Shown here: positions 28,501-36,267 of the stretch, in pieces
How positions within the stretch are numbered: position 1 is the stretch's first letter
Layout of the letters: each line of letters starts with the position of its first letter
Origin: CBDCZI01 sp965224495
Lineage (GTDB): Bacteria; Bacteroidota; Bacteroidia; Cytophagales; JAAEPT01
Reading direction: 5' to 3'
NCBI GenBank assembly: GCA_965224495.1
Contig: CBDCZI010000020.1
Location: 62,001-126,000 of the forward strand
Length of the DNA: 64,000 nt
Translations under genes and position numbers: made by a program
Notes under the pieces: generated by a model
What the model was told of the DNA's origin: nothing
The model's database searches: none
What the model saw: only the letters and a program-made list of their open reading frames with translations

Positions 28501-29724
28501 TGTTACATCTTGATTTGTCACATCTGAATTAATAAATATAGCACCTCTATTATTCGCTCCTCCTTCGTGTCGCTCATAAACAACATGTAGAGTACCTCCT
28601 GACATTTTAAATGTATTTTCGGTTTCTGCCAAATCAAAAATGAAATATTGACCAGACGCATTCCCTCCAAAATTATTATCCACAGTTACATAGCCTCCAC
28701 TTTGTATATAAGCTCCTTTATGAGTCCCTCCTGTTGATGAAGTTCTAAACTGATTAAGTTCTACAACCCCATCCTGTACTTCAAATACTGAAGTCCCTCT
28801 CAAAGTAACACCTGAACGCATATGTACCTTAAATATGGCTAATGGTCCTGTGACTAAAATCTTACCGTAAACTACTAATGCGGTTGTTGCCGCTGAAGGT
28901 ACGGTAACTTCGGAGTTGTGAATCCATAATGCAGCACTCTCAGGAAGATCATAGTTTCCTCCTCCTGAAAATAGTGCTGGTATAACAATGTTATTACTTA
29001 ATTTTACTGTCCCTGATTTAAGACCTAGTGCATTTCCATTCTCTGCAGTAGCTCCCCCACCACCTATATTGTTTTTTCCGATAAGCTCAAAATTAGCAGG
29101 TGCCGTTGCCTCTATATCTAATAAATAATTAGCATCTACTCCTTTGTCTGATACTATTCTATAAAACTGTGTTGGTCCATCTAAGTAAACTTTTTGGTCT
29201 GCGATAGGATTATTAAAACGCACATCCACTTGCACATCAACTAAAGCACCCGTTGGATCATACGCTCCTGCATCAGAGAAAACACAAGTTCCTTCGTTAG
29301 TGAAATCACCTGCCAATTCTAAACGGTGAGTTACATTTACTCCACCATAGGTTTGATCAACATCAATTTTCCCATTCGCTTGTACCGTCAAATCTCCATT
29401 TACATCAATTGTTCTTACCGTAGCGGTGTTATCTCCTATTTGCATTTTTCCAGATTCCACAACCAACTCTCCATTAACAGTCAAGCTTGAAGAGAAAATG
29501 ATTTTATTGGCTGGGTTATCAAGATTTACATCTACATTGAAAAATGAATAATCGGTGTTTATAGTATAAGAAGAACCGTAAAACTCTACTTTACCACGTG
29601 AGGCAAAATCAGTAATTACAGTATAAGTTGGGAAGTTATCTGCTTTTAATCTTATTGTTCCTTCGCCATTTATTGTTGAAAAAGTAATGCCTGTATGATT
29701 TTCTATATCCAAAATCACCCCCAT
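22543..29724 (-). CDS. C-terminal part of a giant T9SS adhesin (frame broken)
   Basis: This 2393-codon frame has no signal peptide and its first Met lies inside an ongoing beta-rich sequence, so it is the continuation of the two pieces upstream. It is built from many short Gly/Asn/Thr-rich beta-helix-like strands. Two modules resemble the one in the middle piece, each with paired Trp then an ending such as IVQNGHTITF; they start near residues 895 and 1805. Near 2216, LPIELLEFKVSLIEGNIALR begins a fibronectin-like domain usual before T9SS tails. The last 75 residues (IIYPNPSFTGDEITFEF to HVKLVVE) are a type A sorting domain, removed by PorU on export. Probable cell-surface or secreted adhesin. 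Confidence 0.85.
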   Translation of the reverse strand: MGVILDIENHTGITFSTINGEGTIRLKADNFPTYTVITDFASRGKVEFYGSSYTINTDYSFFNVDVNLDNPANKIIFSSSLTVNGELVVESGKMQIGDNTATVRTIDVNGDLTVQANGKIDVDQTYGGVNVTHRLELAGDFTNEGTCVFSDAGAYDPTGALVDVQVDVRFNNPIADQKVYLDGPTQFYRIVSDKGVDANYLLDIEATAPANFELIGKNNIGGGGATAENGNALGLKSGTVKLSNNIVIPALFSGGGNYDLPESAALWIHNSEVTVPSAATTALVVYGKILVTGPLAIFKVHMRSGVTLRGTSVFEVQDGVVELNQFRTSSTGGTHKGAYIQSGGYVTVDNNFGGNASGQYFIFDLAETENTFKMSGGTLHVVYERHEGGANNRGAIFINSDVTNQDVTGGNVIVEVANTTPAGAVCRISSKAPFYNLTLRNSDDGSQDITIEGASSGNPVRTITNQPLIVKGDLLVESNATLAHQGNAIKVYGNFEIQNSGDMPNGCNLYMLGDGNTNLIFDNKTGSAVGNEQRLNYFIIDKGVMDTLFISGGKNINSNNGNNLIRVTGPAFKLLSGTVDHTNFSIRMYCDTVLNYGTFGLYNGLVPHASVGSRNDMIKFRDSNAPFVLLTNDNSKFGRVRWNNANNIVDMVSNVAIQSFQYKHGRLNLNRHNLKIDELELALAGGQANYQGCAGGCNSVQDMFITDGNESDGGLSLLIPTDGVNAINASSQFVFPIGVGIDNGDIDVGDGTSRYTPVTVTMSDMTGVTESAYITVRPVNSRLNTTNLTPNSDYLNYYWGVTNSYTAGLPKINLQANYYDSDVTDDGDGATTDETDFVPGKVLDVDPYTRSSELPANINTATNTLIFDAGSNFTLENANYTAGVVDRFTGTPDIFYSREISGQRNWHDGNRWRKGDPTTGTLGQVPTTGSIAIIRDRCRMNVRVASVPSPAKVVLDHDFVNYPIPHSENIPRLQFHVNGTYDMGKVTGTGMVSFNGPRTINLSGDFGDIGTDSNSVYLYFGGGATISSPPNPIPSLMVEGGTKTFSNSLAINYDLIIQGNTTMIPQRDMVMKRDMLLGFWIGGTLLFPNQATPITVTVGRNIDFTTYTNSHTRRMIPQGGVIDVEHKLIVKGDITQGTLNSSRIDLWESNTRTRVVLELQGETNNTYTRGGTNVPQLYRVVMNKGTDKTKSFTFSDDFTLHGVSNTAIKPVEIRHGRLVFDDVDIDIDLSTGGADFLIPNGSALEVKQGEVNVVSSNVSLDGCLIVSGGTVDMSSDGNTNNLIYTSSGGAELLVSGGNLHVGGQMMRELLDAISVLRYTQSSGIARFGINGASHPQRGVFELIGAGSEYTRSGGSLSIESGNGSVINAAFAIVNPSVFSESGASTVLIGGGSNGATTIGINSTEELNTLEISGAGDNPIGSLLINPLQIKNLIIGSGSKLKGNDLDIYVSDTWDNNAGLTGFEAGVGKTGTTFCRGTRVDVTGNTRFNHLTNNCTSRTVLGVSSETYANNVRNASNFYTEDNDFHVAGNMMNNKRFYSSAGAVVFDGTETQYIQSETGGASTNTRFDKIRVNNTSNVELLEYSGKRLLSFFYKDIELENGSLSIGDNYMFIYSATTVTGVGFDKTKMIRTNGRTSSYGVRLVLYAGQSYNQYLPIGVTGKISPIDLNLTNSGAGRMDVIIRAVNEQHPTTLAAAYSQNLLDFYWRILYSSPGSQLDGTLKMYYDQNDVNGDEGIYGSAKFVGGSWVLKVPDGILGPISADVDTLINEITFDVTNITTSILIDYTCGDTKTPVPNNAFPINVPIYVSQNTGIWNLSTNWLKDGVINEIPQIGSKVIVQNGHTITFDANSINVYQTEISGKVKVNSTIKHNLGIVTGTGVIDMNTGLLPGGSYDDFLTTTGGGIEYSGTGTYTGSARVSEIRSLTFSGTGTRVLPAISTTVGDSIVIDGVTVDNTINNTSFDLQGDIALRNGGKFHSGTGGINFTGTKDSHIKTSMEGENQIYNMTLGKTVGDVYIDNGTVEVKKEIDFQKGRIIPGNNVFLMDKDIGFITQPWDSSHVQGNACKTMVTGGTFTFPIGDDYQYSYARVNSPTAGLWCSRFYDKDPLLDGYPTANIKTETPQVTSITDLGYWDIEGPVGGKANGGIALNWAWSTAHANPGDAEVVEWDAVNSYWYGRGGVYNLGINEAVSDSVIHFSKKQFTIGSITAGVLPIELLEFKVSLIEGNIALRWITAQEHNNYGFEIERSYDLTFFENIGFVNGKGTSTIQSNYSFLDDDAENGVIYYRLKSIDYQGDFTYSKVISVNVLSKKKEEDYKMIIYPNPSFTGDEITFEFTNHSEKVRLTIYDLEGEILLEEDDLGLDEDGIVRKTMHLKPGIYLIETVSNVDIYHVKLVVE

Positions 29725-29935
29725 CTTTTACAGTTAATACAGCAACGCTTCTACTTCCCACAAAATCAGTTACTGTCTTACCGTTCAAAATCACCGCTTC
29801 ATCATCTCCACTAGGTATAGTCGCCGCACCATTGATATAAAGTGTTCCCGATGGATCAAGTGTCCACATATCAGGGTCATCCCAAGAACCTGTCGCTAAA
29901 TAAGAGTACCAAACATTCCCCCCTGGCACGCCCAA
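29636..29935 (-). pseudogene. Middle piece of the giant adhesin, between two frame breaks
   Basis: Only about residues 4-72 of this frame are meaningful: NVWYSYLATGSWDDPDMWTL through ILNGKTVTDFV and VAVLTVKDG, a module with the same Trp-spaced pattern as two later modules in the C-terminal piece. It has no real start (the frame opens with TTG inside coding sequence). Dropping one G from the run at 29918-29923 joins it to the N-terminal piece, and dropping one G from the run at 29718-29722 joins it to the C-terminal piece. Confidence 0.75.
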
Positions 29936-31166
29936 CGTATAATAACCTGTAAGCTAAATCTGCATTATTAACCGTATAAATCACTTTGTTTTTACCTGCA
30001 TCCAATACACCAACTGCTCCAGTAACCTCTGTAAAAGTACCCGAAGTTCCTGCTCTATATAAAAGTTTATAATCTGCTATGGTACGTCCATTGGCATCAT
30101 TATCTCCTAAACCGGCTTCTTGTGTACCAAAAGAAACGTCTATAGACGTTAATGTTCCTGATGAATTGTCTCTTTGTAATCTATAAATTCTTTTCCAACG
30201 AGAACCTCCTGAGACATCTAAATTCGATATTCCGTGGTTTGTTCCATTATGAGCTAGCCATATTTTTTCACCGACACCAAAAGAACCTGCATTTTTTGAA
30301 ATATAACCGGCCCCTCCTTTACCTATATTTGAATCATAATTTACCCCATTATGATTACCCATTACTAAAAGGTTTTTGTTATACGTGGCGTCTGTATAAA
30401 GTGTATTATCTGTATCTGGCGTTAAAGATATATTGTATTTTTCTCCTAAATAATTATTTATTCTTAGTTTCTCTACATCACTATCAATGGTACTGTTAAA
30501 CACAATCACTTCCGCTATTTCTCCTCCAAAATTATGGTTTGCAGGAGCAATTAAATCTCCTATTATTTGTGTTGTAATTACAGGACCTACAGCAGACATT
30601 TGAAGAGCTACAATAGTATATTCATCATACTGCCATGCTGTCGGAGAGAAAGGGTTCTTTAAGGCACCATCGTAACGCTCCCCATTTAACCCTACCTTCC
30701 CTGTTCTGTTGGAGTTCCCGTCCACACTGTACTTTCCTGGCCCTCCTGACCCTGGTCTTGTCTCAAGTGCTAATTGTATCCCCGAATTATCATGCCCCCA
30801 TATTTGAGCCAAATCTGACGAGCTTTGTAGTGCTGAGTTCGCTTTAAAAACCACAAAAACTGTCTGGGCCTGGTAACTAACCCCTGTTCCTTCCAAGTAA
30901 TCGTTTGTTCCGTCAAAACGAACCACATCAAGCCCATTTGCATCACCTACAACAAGAGTAGGACGCTTTGAAGCTGTTCCGTGATCATTATATGCGTTTC
31001 CGTTCCCACTAGCATCAGCCCAAGCTGTAACTTTTCCAGAACCATTTGCTACAATCCCAACAGGCTTCTCCCAAGACACAAGGTTGGTCACAGGTACACC
31101 TCCCGGCCCTTGTCCAAATACATTAATCACAACCAACAACAACAAACCAACTAAATATCTCCTCAT
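29877..31166 (-). CDS. N-terminal part of the giant T9SS adhesin (frame broken)
   Basis: Contains the true start with signal peptide MRRYLVGLLLLVVINVFGQ. Residues 25-235 resemble a concanavalin/LamG-like domain (LVSWEKPVGIVANGSGKVTA, DVVRFDGTNDYLEGTG, GGEIAEVIVF, NYLGEKYNI). Residues 250-410 resemble the DUF8202-type region often found behind it (LLVMGNHNG, EKIWLAHNG). After about residue 418 (YVGRARG) the frame runs into meaningless sequence and stops, because of one extra G. Corrected at both sites, 22543-31166 encodes a single protein of about 2873 residues. The gene stands alone between a 417-base gap and a terminator. Confidence 0.85.
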   Translation of the reverse strand: MRRYLVGLLLLVVINVFGQGPGGVPVTNLVSWEKPVGIVANGSGKVTAWADASGNGNAYNDHGTASKRPTLVVGDANGLDVVRFDGTNDYLEGTGVSYQAQTVFVVFKANSALQSSSDLAQIWGHDNSGIQLALETRPGSGGPGKYSVDGNSNRTGKVGLNGERYDGALKNPFSPTAWQYDEYTIVALQMSAVGPVITTQIIGDLIAPANHNFGGEIAEVIVFNSTIDSDVEKLRINNYLGEKYNISLTPDTDNTLYTDATYNKNLLVMGNHNGVNYDSNIGKGGAGYISKNAGSFGVGEKIWLAHNGTNHGISNLDVSGGSRWKRIYRLQRDNSSGTLTSIDVSFGTQEAGLGDNDANGRTIADYKLLYRAGTSGTFTEVTGAVGVLDAGKNKVIYTVNNADLAYRLLYVGRARGECLVLLFSDRFLG

Positions 31167-31583
31167 AGTAATAACTTTAATATCAATTTCGTCTTTATTT
31201 ATACTCGTTTCGTCGTGATTAAGTTATGCTTTATACTAAAAACAAGTCTTCTACCAAAACAAAACACAAATAAAACACCAAGATACTACACTTTTTTGTA
31301 TTTATCAAGAGCTAAGCCTCTGAGGTAATGCTAATAGTGCCTACAAGAGAGTAAGGAGTATTCTCAATTTTAAAAATAGGTGTTATTACTTACACGAAAA
31401 CAAGACCCAAAGCAAAATACAACCTATCCTCATAACAAATACATTCAACTAACATTCTATCTGATTAGTCGATTAATTCCTCATTATTTAATACACTACA
31501 ATTTTGTTTCGTTGAAACATATAGTGGTTGTTCCGACTTATTTTTTCACCTATCACTTGTTTAACTGATAAACTAAATCAATT
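31167..31583 (+). other. 417-base gap between divergent genes
   Basis: It separates the adhesin start (-) from the 31584 gene (+). It is AT-rich and has no open frame of substance, no clear TAnnTTTG element and no strong hairpin. It presumably holds the promoters of both genes, but I cannot place them. Confidence 0.6.
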
Positions 31584-32510
31584 ATGAAAAACTTATTCTT
31601 TCTGTTTTTTCTTGTTCCTTCGATTGTATTCGCTTTTGAGATTCACTACAATTGGGAAGAAGGAAAAACGTATCGTTATAAATCCGAAACACAGTCAGAG
31701 TTCTTTTACGCCCACACGCTACAAATGAAATACATGAGTGCAGAAACGTTTTATACTTCTTCAGAATTTGAAATCAGCGTAACTAAAATAGATGAAAACG
31801 AGTTAGTACATGCTGTATTAATACTCACTCGTTTTGAAATTGTAACAGATAAAAACAAACGAATAGGTGCTCTTTTTCAGGTTCCTAAAAATGCTTTAAC
31901 TACCAAAATCACCATCAGTAAATATGGAGAATTTATAGTGAATGAAAAATTTCAACTAGCTCTGACACACAAGGCACATTATTTAATTAAAGAGAGTGAA
32001 ATTAATGAAAAACCCGCGAACCAAATAGAGCTTGTAAGTTATTCGCAGTTTTCTCTTAAGGATGGTAATACGATAAAAGGGGAAGGGCTAAATCAAGTAG
32101 CGAAGAGAGTTATGGTAAAACCTAGTATTCAAGATGTCTATATCGACTTGATGCCTTATGCCTATTTGAGGTTGTTCGTTTTACCACAAAACAAAGTAAA
32201 AAAAGGAGCATCTTTTGTAACCGTTAATAAGGATTACAACACTCTGATTACAACAAACAATATTTATAAAGATAAAATTATGTTTTCCTCAGTTTTGGCG
32301 AAACGAAGAAACCCAACACATAATAGCACACAAATAGCTTCTTATTTTGACTACCCTACAGAGACAATAAATACAACGATGCTATTCGACTTTGAAGCAA
32401 GGAACACGTTGTTATCTATAAAAGGTACGCACACAAAAAAACAATCACAACCCAATGTAGCTAAAGAACTAAGGGAAGGAGCGAAGCTTGTTTTTGTTGG
32501 TATTAAGTGA
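31584..32510 (+). CDS. Secreted protein of unknown function
   Basis: 308 residues with a clear signal peptide (MKNLFFLFFLVPSIVFA, cut near 17) and an alternating strand pattern throughout: YNWEEGKTYRYKSETQSEFF at the start, YTSSEFEISVTKI and MLFDFEARNTLLSIKGTH towards the end. This resembles periplasmic proteins with lipocalin-like or similar beta folds, but I recognise no family. It is convergent with the OmpA gene, with three bases between stops. A real gene by signal peptide and codon usage; function unknown. Confidence 0.75.
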   Translation: MKNLFFLFFLVPSIVFAFEIHYNWEEGKTYRYKSETQSEFFYAHTLQMKYMSAETFYTSSEFEISVTKIDENELVHAVLILTRFEIVTDKNKRIGALFQVPKNALTTKITISKYGEFIVNEKFQLALTHKAHYLIKESEINEKPANQIELVSYSQFSLKDGNTIKGEGLNQVAKRVMVKPSIQDVYIDLMPYAYLRLFVLPQNKVKKGASFVTVNKDYNTLITTNNIYKDKIMFSSVLAKRRNPTHNSTQIASYFDYPTETINTTMLFDFEARNTLLSIKGTHTKKQSQPNVAKELREGAKLVFVGIK

Positions 32511-32513
32511 GTT

Positions 32514-32951
32514 TTACTCTCCCTCTTTAGGTTGCACGTGTTTTTTAATAATCAATTGCTCTTGGGGTGCTTCTTCTTCTGGAACGACCTCTTCAATCAA
32601 TTCGATACCTTTTTCTAAATCAACACCTTTCACAAAACCTACAATCTTAAATTCTGTTCTACGATCAAGTTGGTAAGCCCTGTTTTGAGCTGTTTTATTT
32701 GTTAGTTTTGAAATGAATATATCAGTTAACGCACTCCCTTTTTTCATTCCTAATATCTCTTCTTTTAATACATAAGGCACTCGCTCACCATAACCTTTGG
32801 CTTGTAACCTTGTTGGTGAAACACCGTTTTTCACTAATTGCTTTACCACTGATTCGGCACGTTTTTGAGAAAGTACGTCATTGGCTTTCATACTACCACG
32901 AGGGTCAGTATGTGCTCCTATTTCTACTTTAATATCAGGGTTATCACCCAA
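32514..32951 (-). pseudogene. OmpA domain cut off from its gene by a frame break
   Basis: This frame starts (TTG) in the middle of an OmpA peptidoglycan-binding domain: NPDIKVEIGAHTDPRGS, then RAESVVKQLVKNGVS and LQAKGYGERVPY, followed by a Glu-rich tail. It lacks the first strand and any start signals. The missing first strand (VYYESGSWEITKESLATLEQ) is at the end of the overlapping upstream frame. Removing one base at 32957-32958 joins both to one protein of about 714 residues. Confidence 0.8.
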
Positions 32952-34659
32952 AACCGAAGGCCATTTGTTCCAATGTCGCCAATGATTCTTTTGTTATTTC
33001 CCAACTTCCCGACTCGTAATAAACAGGAGGGAAATCCACCAACATTCCTTCTACAAGAGGTATTAGTGTCAAGTTTTCTTTGAAAACAACCGCCCCTTTT
33101 TGGAAAGCCACTTTTTTAGTAGGTAATGTCTTGCCAATAGTTGAAAATTCTTTGTCGTTAGCCAAATAACCTCCGTGTGAAGCCTTGATACGGTAAAGTT
33201 GTTCGGGTTTAACTTTAAAACTGTATTTTCCTTTGGTATCTGCGGTATCTACACCAATTTGTTTCCCTGATTTGTCGGTCAATACGACAAGCGAATTGGG
33301 TAGAATAACCTCACTATCGGTTACATTCCCTTTTCTGTCTAATGTTTTTCCATAAATAACACCTGCCAATACGTACTCGATGGTTGCGTTTTTTGCTTGG
33401 TAACCGAATGAATAAATATCGTCATCTCCTTTTCCTCCTTTTCTATTCGAGGTAAAATACCCAGTGGTGTCATTTTTATAAATAATGGCAAAATCATCTC
33501 CTCCCGAATTTACAGGCTTCCCTACATTCCACGTAATTTGTTTCCCTTTATCGTCTTTAGTCATCATAAAAACGTCTAAACCACCAAAGCCAGGTCGCCC
33601 ATCCGAAGCGAAAAACAATTTTCCATCGTAGCGTTCGTAAGGAAACTGTTCATTTCCTTCCGTATTTACTTTCGGTCCTAAGTTTACAGGATTTACCCAA
33701 GTTTTTGCACTGTCACTCCATAGTGCTTTCCATATATCATCCCCTCCAAAACCGCCTTCTCTATTTGAACTAAAGTAAAGGGTTTTTCCATCTGTACTCA
33801 ATGAAGGATTCGAATCCCACGACCATTGCTCACTAATAGCCAAACGAGTAGGTTCTTGCCAAAATCCTCCTGAAGAATGCGACACAAATAAATCGACTTC
33901 TTTGGTAGCGTCTTTTTTTCTACCCGTATTCGAACGAGAAAAAACCATTGTTCTAAAATTGTCGGTAAATGTCGCTGACGATTCGTGTGTTTTATGTTGA
34001 TTGATAATTTTACCTATTGGCTTTTCTACACCCGAACATAAATTCGTTCCGTCAAATCGGTACTCGAAAATGTCAGTGTAACGTGTCCCTTGCCCTGCAT
34101 AGACGACACCTTCTCCTCTTGAAGAAGTGAAATACATTTTATTTTTTTTAAAAAATGCTGGTGCATATTCAATAGCATCAGTGTTTATCTCCGCACAATT
34201 ATTTACTTTAAACAAGCGTGGTTGATGAGCGATACTTACTAAATCTTTCAAGTTTCTCAATTCGTGTTTTGCTCTGTCCAAGAAGCCAAAGTTTGTTCCA
34301 AATTTGAGGTATTTTTTTAATTGCTTTTTTGCACTCAAATATTTACCATTTGCTTTCATTGCAAAAGCATAATAAAACATCGCATTTTCTTCTTCGATAC
34401 CTTGCTCTAAGGCGATTTGGTAATACTTTTCGGCATCAGCCAAACGGTTAGACAAACGGTAAGACTCGGCAATCATGTAGTTTGCCTCTGCTTTTGGCTG
34501 TATTCCGTAAGAAAGTGATTGATCTAAGTTCTCTATAGCATAATGAAACTCTTCTTCTTGGAATTTCTTTTTACCTATACCGTAATATTTTTCACCCTTG
34601 TTAACGCAAGAGAACAAAAGAAAACTAATTAAAATCAAATACCACTTATTTTTTAACAT
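32944..34659 (-). CDS. PorE-like OmpA-family lipoprotein, frame broken before the OmpA domain
   Basis: 571 codons. Lipobox LFSC (Cys18) makes it a lipoprotein. Residues 20-135 are TPR-like, 150-425 a PD40-type propeller (LYFSSNREGGFGGDDIW, LFFASDGRPGFGGLDVFMM, YFTSNRKGGKGDDDIY), 430-525 a carboxypeptidase-regulatory-like sandwich, and 540-565 the first strand and helix of an OmpA domain, after which the frame ends in QMAFGFG. The domain order equals that of PorE, the T9SS lipoprotein that binds peptidoglycan, and of the 6509 gene. If the break is real, the product has lost its peptidoglycan anchor. Confidence 0.82.
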   Translation of the reverse strand: MLKNKWYLILISFLLFSCVNKGEKYYGIGKKKFQEEEFHYAIENLDQSLSYGIQPKAEANYMIAESYRLSNRLADAEKYYQIALEQGIEEENAMFYYAFAMKANGKYLSAKKQLKKYLKFGTNFGFLDRAKHELRNLKDLVSIAHQPRLFKVNNCAEINTDAIEYAPAFFKKNKMYFTSSRGEGVVYAGQGTRYTDIFEYRFDGTNLCSGVEKPIGKIINQHKTHESSATFTDNFRTMVFSRSNTGRKKDATKEVDLFVSHSSGGFWQEPTRLAISEQWSWDSNPSLSTDGKTLYFSSNREGGFGGDDIWKALWSDSAKTWVNPVNLGPKVNTEGNEQFPYERYDGKLFFASDGRPGFGGLDVFMMTKDDKGKQITWNVGKPVNSGGDDFAIIYKNDTTGYFTSNRKGGKGDDDIYSFGYQAKNATIEYVLAGVIYGKTLDRKGNVTDSEVILPNSLVVLTDKSGKQIGVDTADTKGKYSFKVKPEQLYRIKASHGGYLANDKEFSTIGKTLPTKKVAFQKGAVVFKENLTLIPLVEGMLVDFPPVYYESGSWEITKESLATLEQMAFGFG

Positions 34660-34745
34660 AACCTAAAGTTATTTTTAGAAGTCACCACTCAGAATTAAAA
34701 CAAGATACTCATTCTCTTTGAGATAGTTGCCTAAATAACGAACTA

Positions 34746-35534
34746 TTAAGCTTTACTCACGTCTTTTTGAATAAATCGCACCATTTTCAAAACAATATTA
34801 CGAGGTGTAAATCGTACAGAATTGGCTAATAAATAATTCATTACTCCGTGAATAGCTACACTTTTTCCTTTCTGCATTGCTTTGTAGCCATATTTAGCCA
34901 CTTCTGCTGAACTTGGAAGTTTCTTGTTTTTAAATAAACGACTCCCTCCCATTTCTGCTATTCGAGAAAAACCACTTTCAGTAGCTCCTGGACAAAGTGT
35001 GGTTACACTGATATTTTCTGCTTTCAATTCTTCCTTTAATGCTTCCGAAAAATGGAGGACATAAGCTTTTGTAGCATAATAAACAGCCATATCAGGCCCT
35101 GGTTGAAACGCGGCTGTAGAGGCGATATTCATTATTTTTCCACCTCCATTTTTTGCCATTTGACGAGCGTAAAATTTACAGAATTGAGTTAACGCAACCA
35201 TATTTAATTGCATCATATCGAACTCTTTTTCTTCGTCCGTTTCTAAAAACAAACCGAAATCACCAAATCCAGCATTGTTAATAAGGTAATCTATTTGAAT
35301 ATTTTGTCTGTCAATCTCTTCACAAACTTCTTGGACAGCAAGAGAAAATGCCAAATCTTTTTCTATGACAACCACCTTTACCTTGAATTGACTTTCTAAT
35401 TCTATTTTTAATTTCTCTAAAAGTAACTTTCTACGGGCGACTAAAACTAAGTCTCCACCTTTTGCTGCGTGTATTTTGGCTAACTCATAACCAATACCAC
35501 TTGATGCTCCTGTTATTAATGCTGTATTTTTCAT
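34746..35534 (-). CDS. Short-chain dehydrogenase/reductase
   Basis: 262 residues with a Rossmann start TGASSGIG (residues 8-15) for NAD(P)H, the NNAG motif at 86-89, Ser139 in NIAST, and Tyr152/Lys156 in YYATK forming the catalytic set. The Arg pair in VARRK after the second strand favours NADP(H). It resembles the DltE/YqjQ-like general oxidoreductase branch, but the substrate is unknown. It lies 54 bases before the DUF4349 gene start region on the same strand as lspA, with no visible shared task. Confidence 0.9.
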   Translation of the reverse strand: MKNTALITGASSGIGYELAKIHAAKGGDLVLVARRKLLLEKLKIELESQFKVKVVVIEKDLAFSLAVQEVCEEIDRQNIQIDYLINNAGFGDFGLFLETDEEKEFDMMQLNMVALTQFCKFYARQMAKNGGGKIMNIASTAAFQPGPDMAVYYATKAYVLHFSEALKEELKAENISVTTLCPGATESGFSRIAEMGGSRLFKNKKLPSSAEVAKYGYKAMQKGKSVAIHGVMNYLLANSVRFTPRNIVLKMVRFIQKDVSKA

Positions 35535-35587
35535 ACGCTAATAAAACTTAGTCTTTCTATCAATACGAAACTACTCTTTAAAAGATA

Positions 35588-36265
35588 TTAACCCCTGACA
35601 AACAGCCACCTAACCGAATGATAAATACCTAAACCAATATATCCTAAAACACCTGGTTTCCTTTTTTCTTTCAGACGAATAGTAATAGTCGAAAATTCAG
35701 AAAGGTGGTTGATACGGTTCATTCTACCTTTAAACAATTCGATAGCACCGTTCAATCGCTCCAATTCTTTTTCTACTTTTAACGCCGCTTCTACATTTTC
35801 AGCTTTTGCTAACAATTCCAAATACCTCGACCGTGCTTTTACCGCATTATCTAATCTAATTTGGTAATCTAAGTAAGTATCTGTGACATCTTGCCCTTGA
35901 ATATTTTTAGATTTCACTTTTCCTAAAGAGGTGATTTCTTCTAACGCATTCTTAAAAGCATCACTTTTTACACGAATAATCGTTTGGTAAGTTCCTGCTT
36001 GATTAACATAACCCTTGTGCTTTGTTGCGATAGCTGTCAACTGAGCGATTGTTGTATCCACTTGTTTGACGGTCAAATTAATATCAGCAGAATACAAAAC
36101 CTTTCTTGTCGCTTTTGTTTCGTGTTTGTTTTTATCGGAATGAACACCTTCACTCAACTCATCGTAGTCAGCACCTCCATAACCACTCGTATTTGCATAA
36201 CGAGAGGTTTTTGATGCGCAACTTGAAAGTATGACAAAAATGGAAATGAATAATAAGGTACGCAT
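35588..36265 (-). CDS. DUF4349-domain lipoprotein
   Basis: 225 residues with lipobox LSSC (Cys16). Residues 55-215 match the DUF4349 pattern: VLYSADINLTVKQVDTTIAQ, then KGYVNQAG, a coiled coil in the middle (about 135-180, VEAALKVEKELERLNGAIE) and FSTITIRLKEK. A C-terminal hydrophobic stretch (GVLGYIGLGIYHSVRWLFV) could touch the membrane; in many members it is a full membrane helix. Function unknown. Its start lies two bases from the lspA stop, so it is probably cotranscribed with lspA. Confidence 0.82.
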   Translation of the reverse strand: MRTLLFISIFVILSSCASKTSRYANTSGYGGADYDELSEGVHSDKNKHETKATRKVLYSADINLTVKQVDTTIAQLTAIATKHKGYVNQAGTYQTIIRVKSDAFKNALEEITSLGKVKSKNIQGQDVTDTYLDYQIRLDNAVKARSRYLELLAKAENVEAALKVEKELERLNGAIELFKGRMNRINHLSEFSTITIRLKEKRKPGVLGYIGLGIYHSVRWLFVRG

Positions 36266-36267
36266 AA

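Noticed and set aside
29636..29935. Programmed ribosomal frameshift in the adhesin
   Set aside because: Two separate +1 sites in G tracts 200 bases apart, with no slippery heptamer or downstream pseudoknot I can see, fit sequence error or phase variation better.
30152..30847. Plus-strand open frames within the adhesin gene
   Set aside because: They are shadows of the minus-strand adhesin frame, which has a signal peptide and clear domains.
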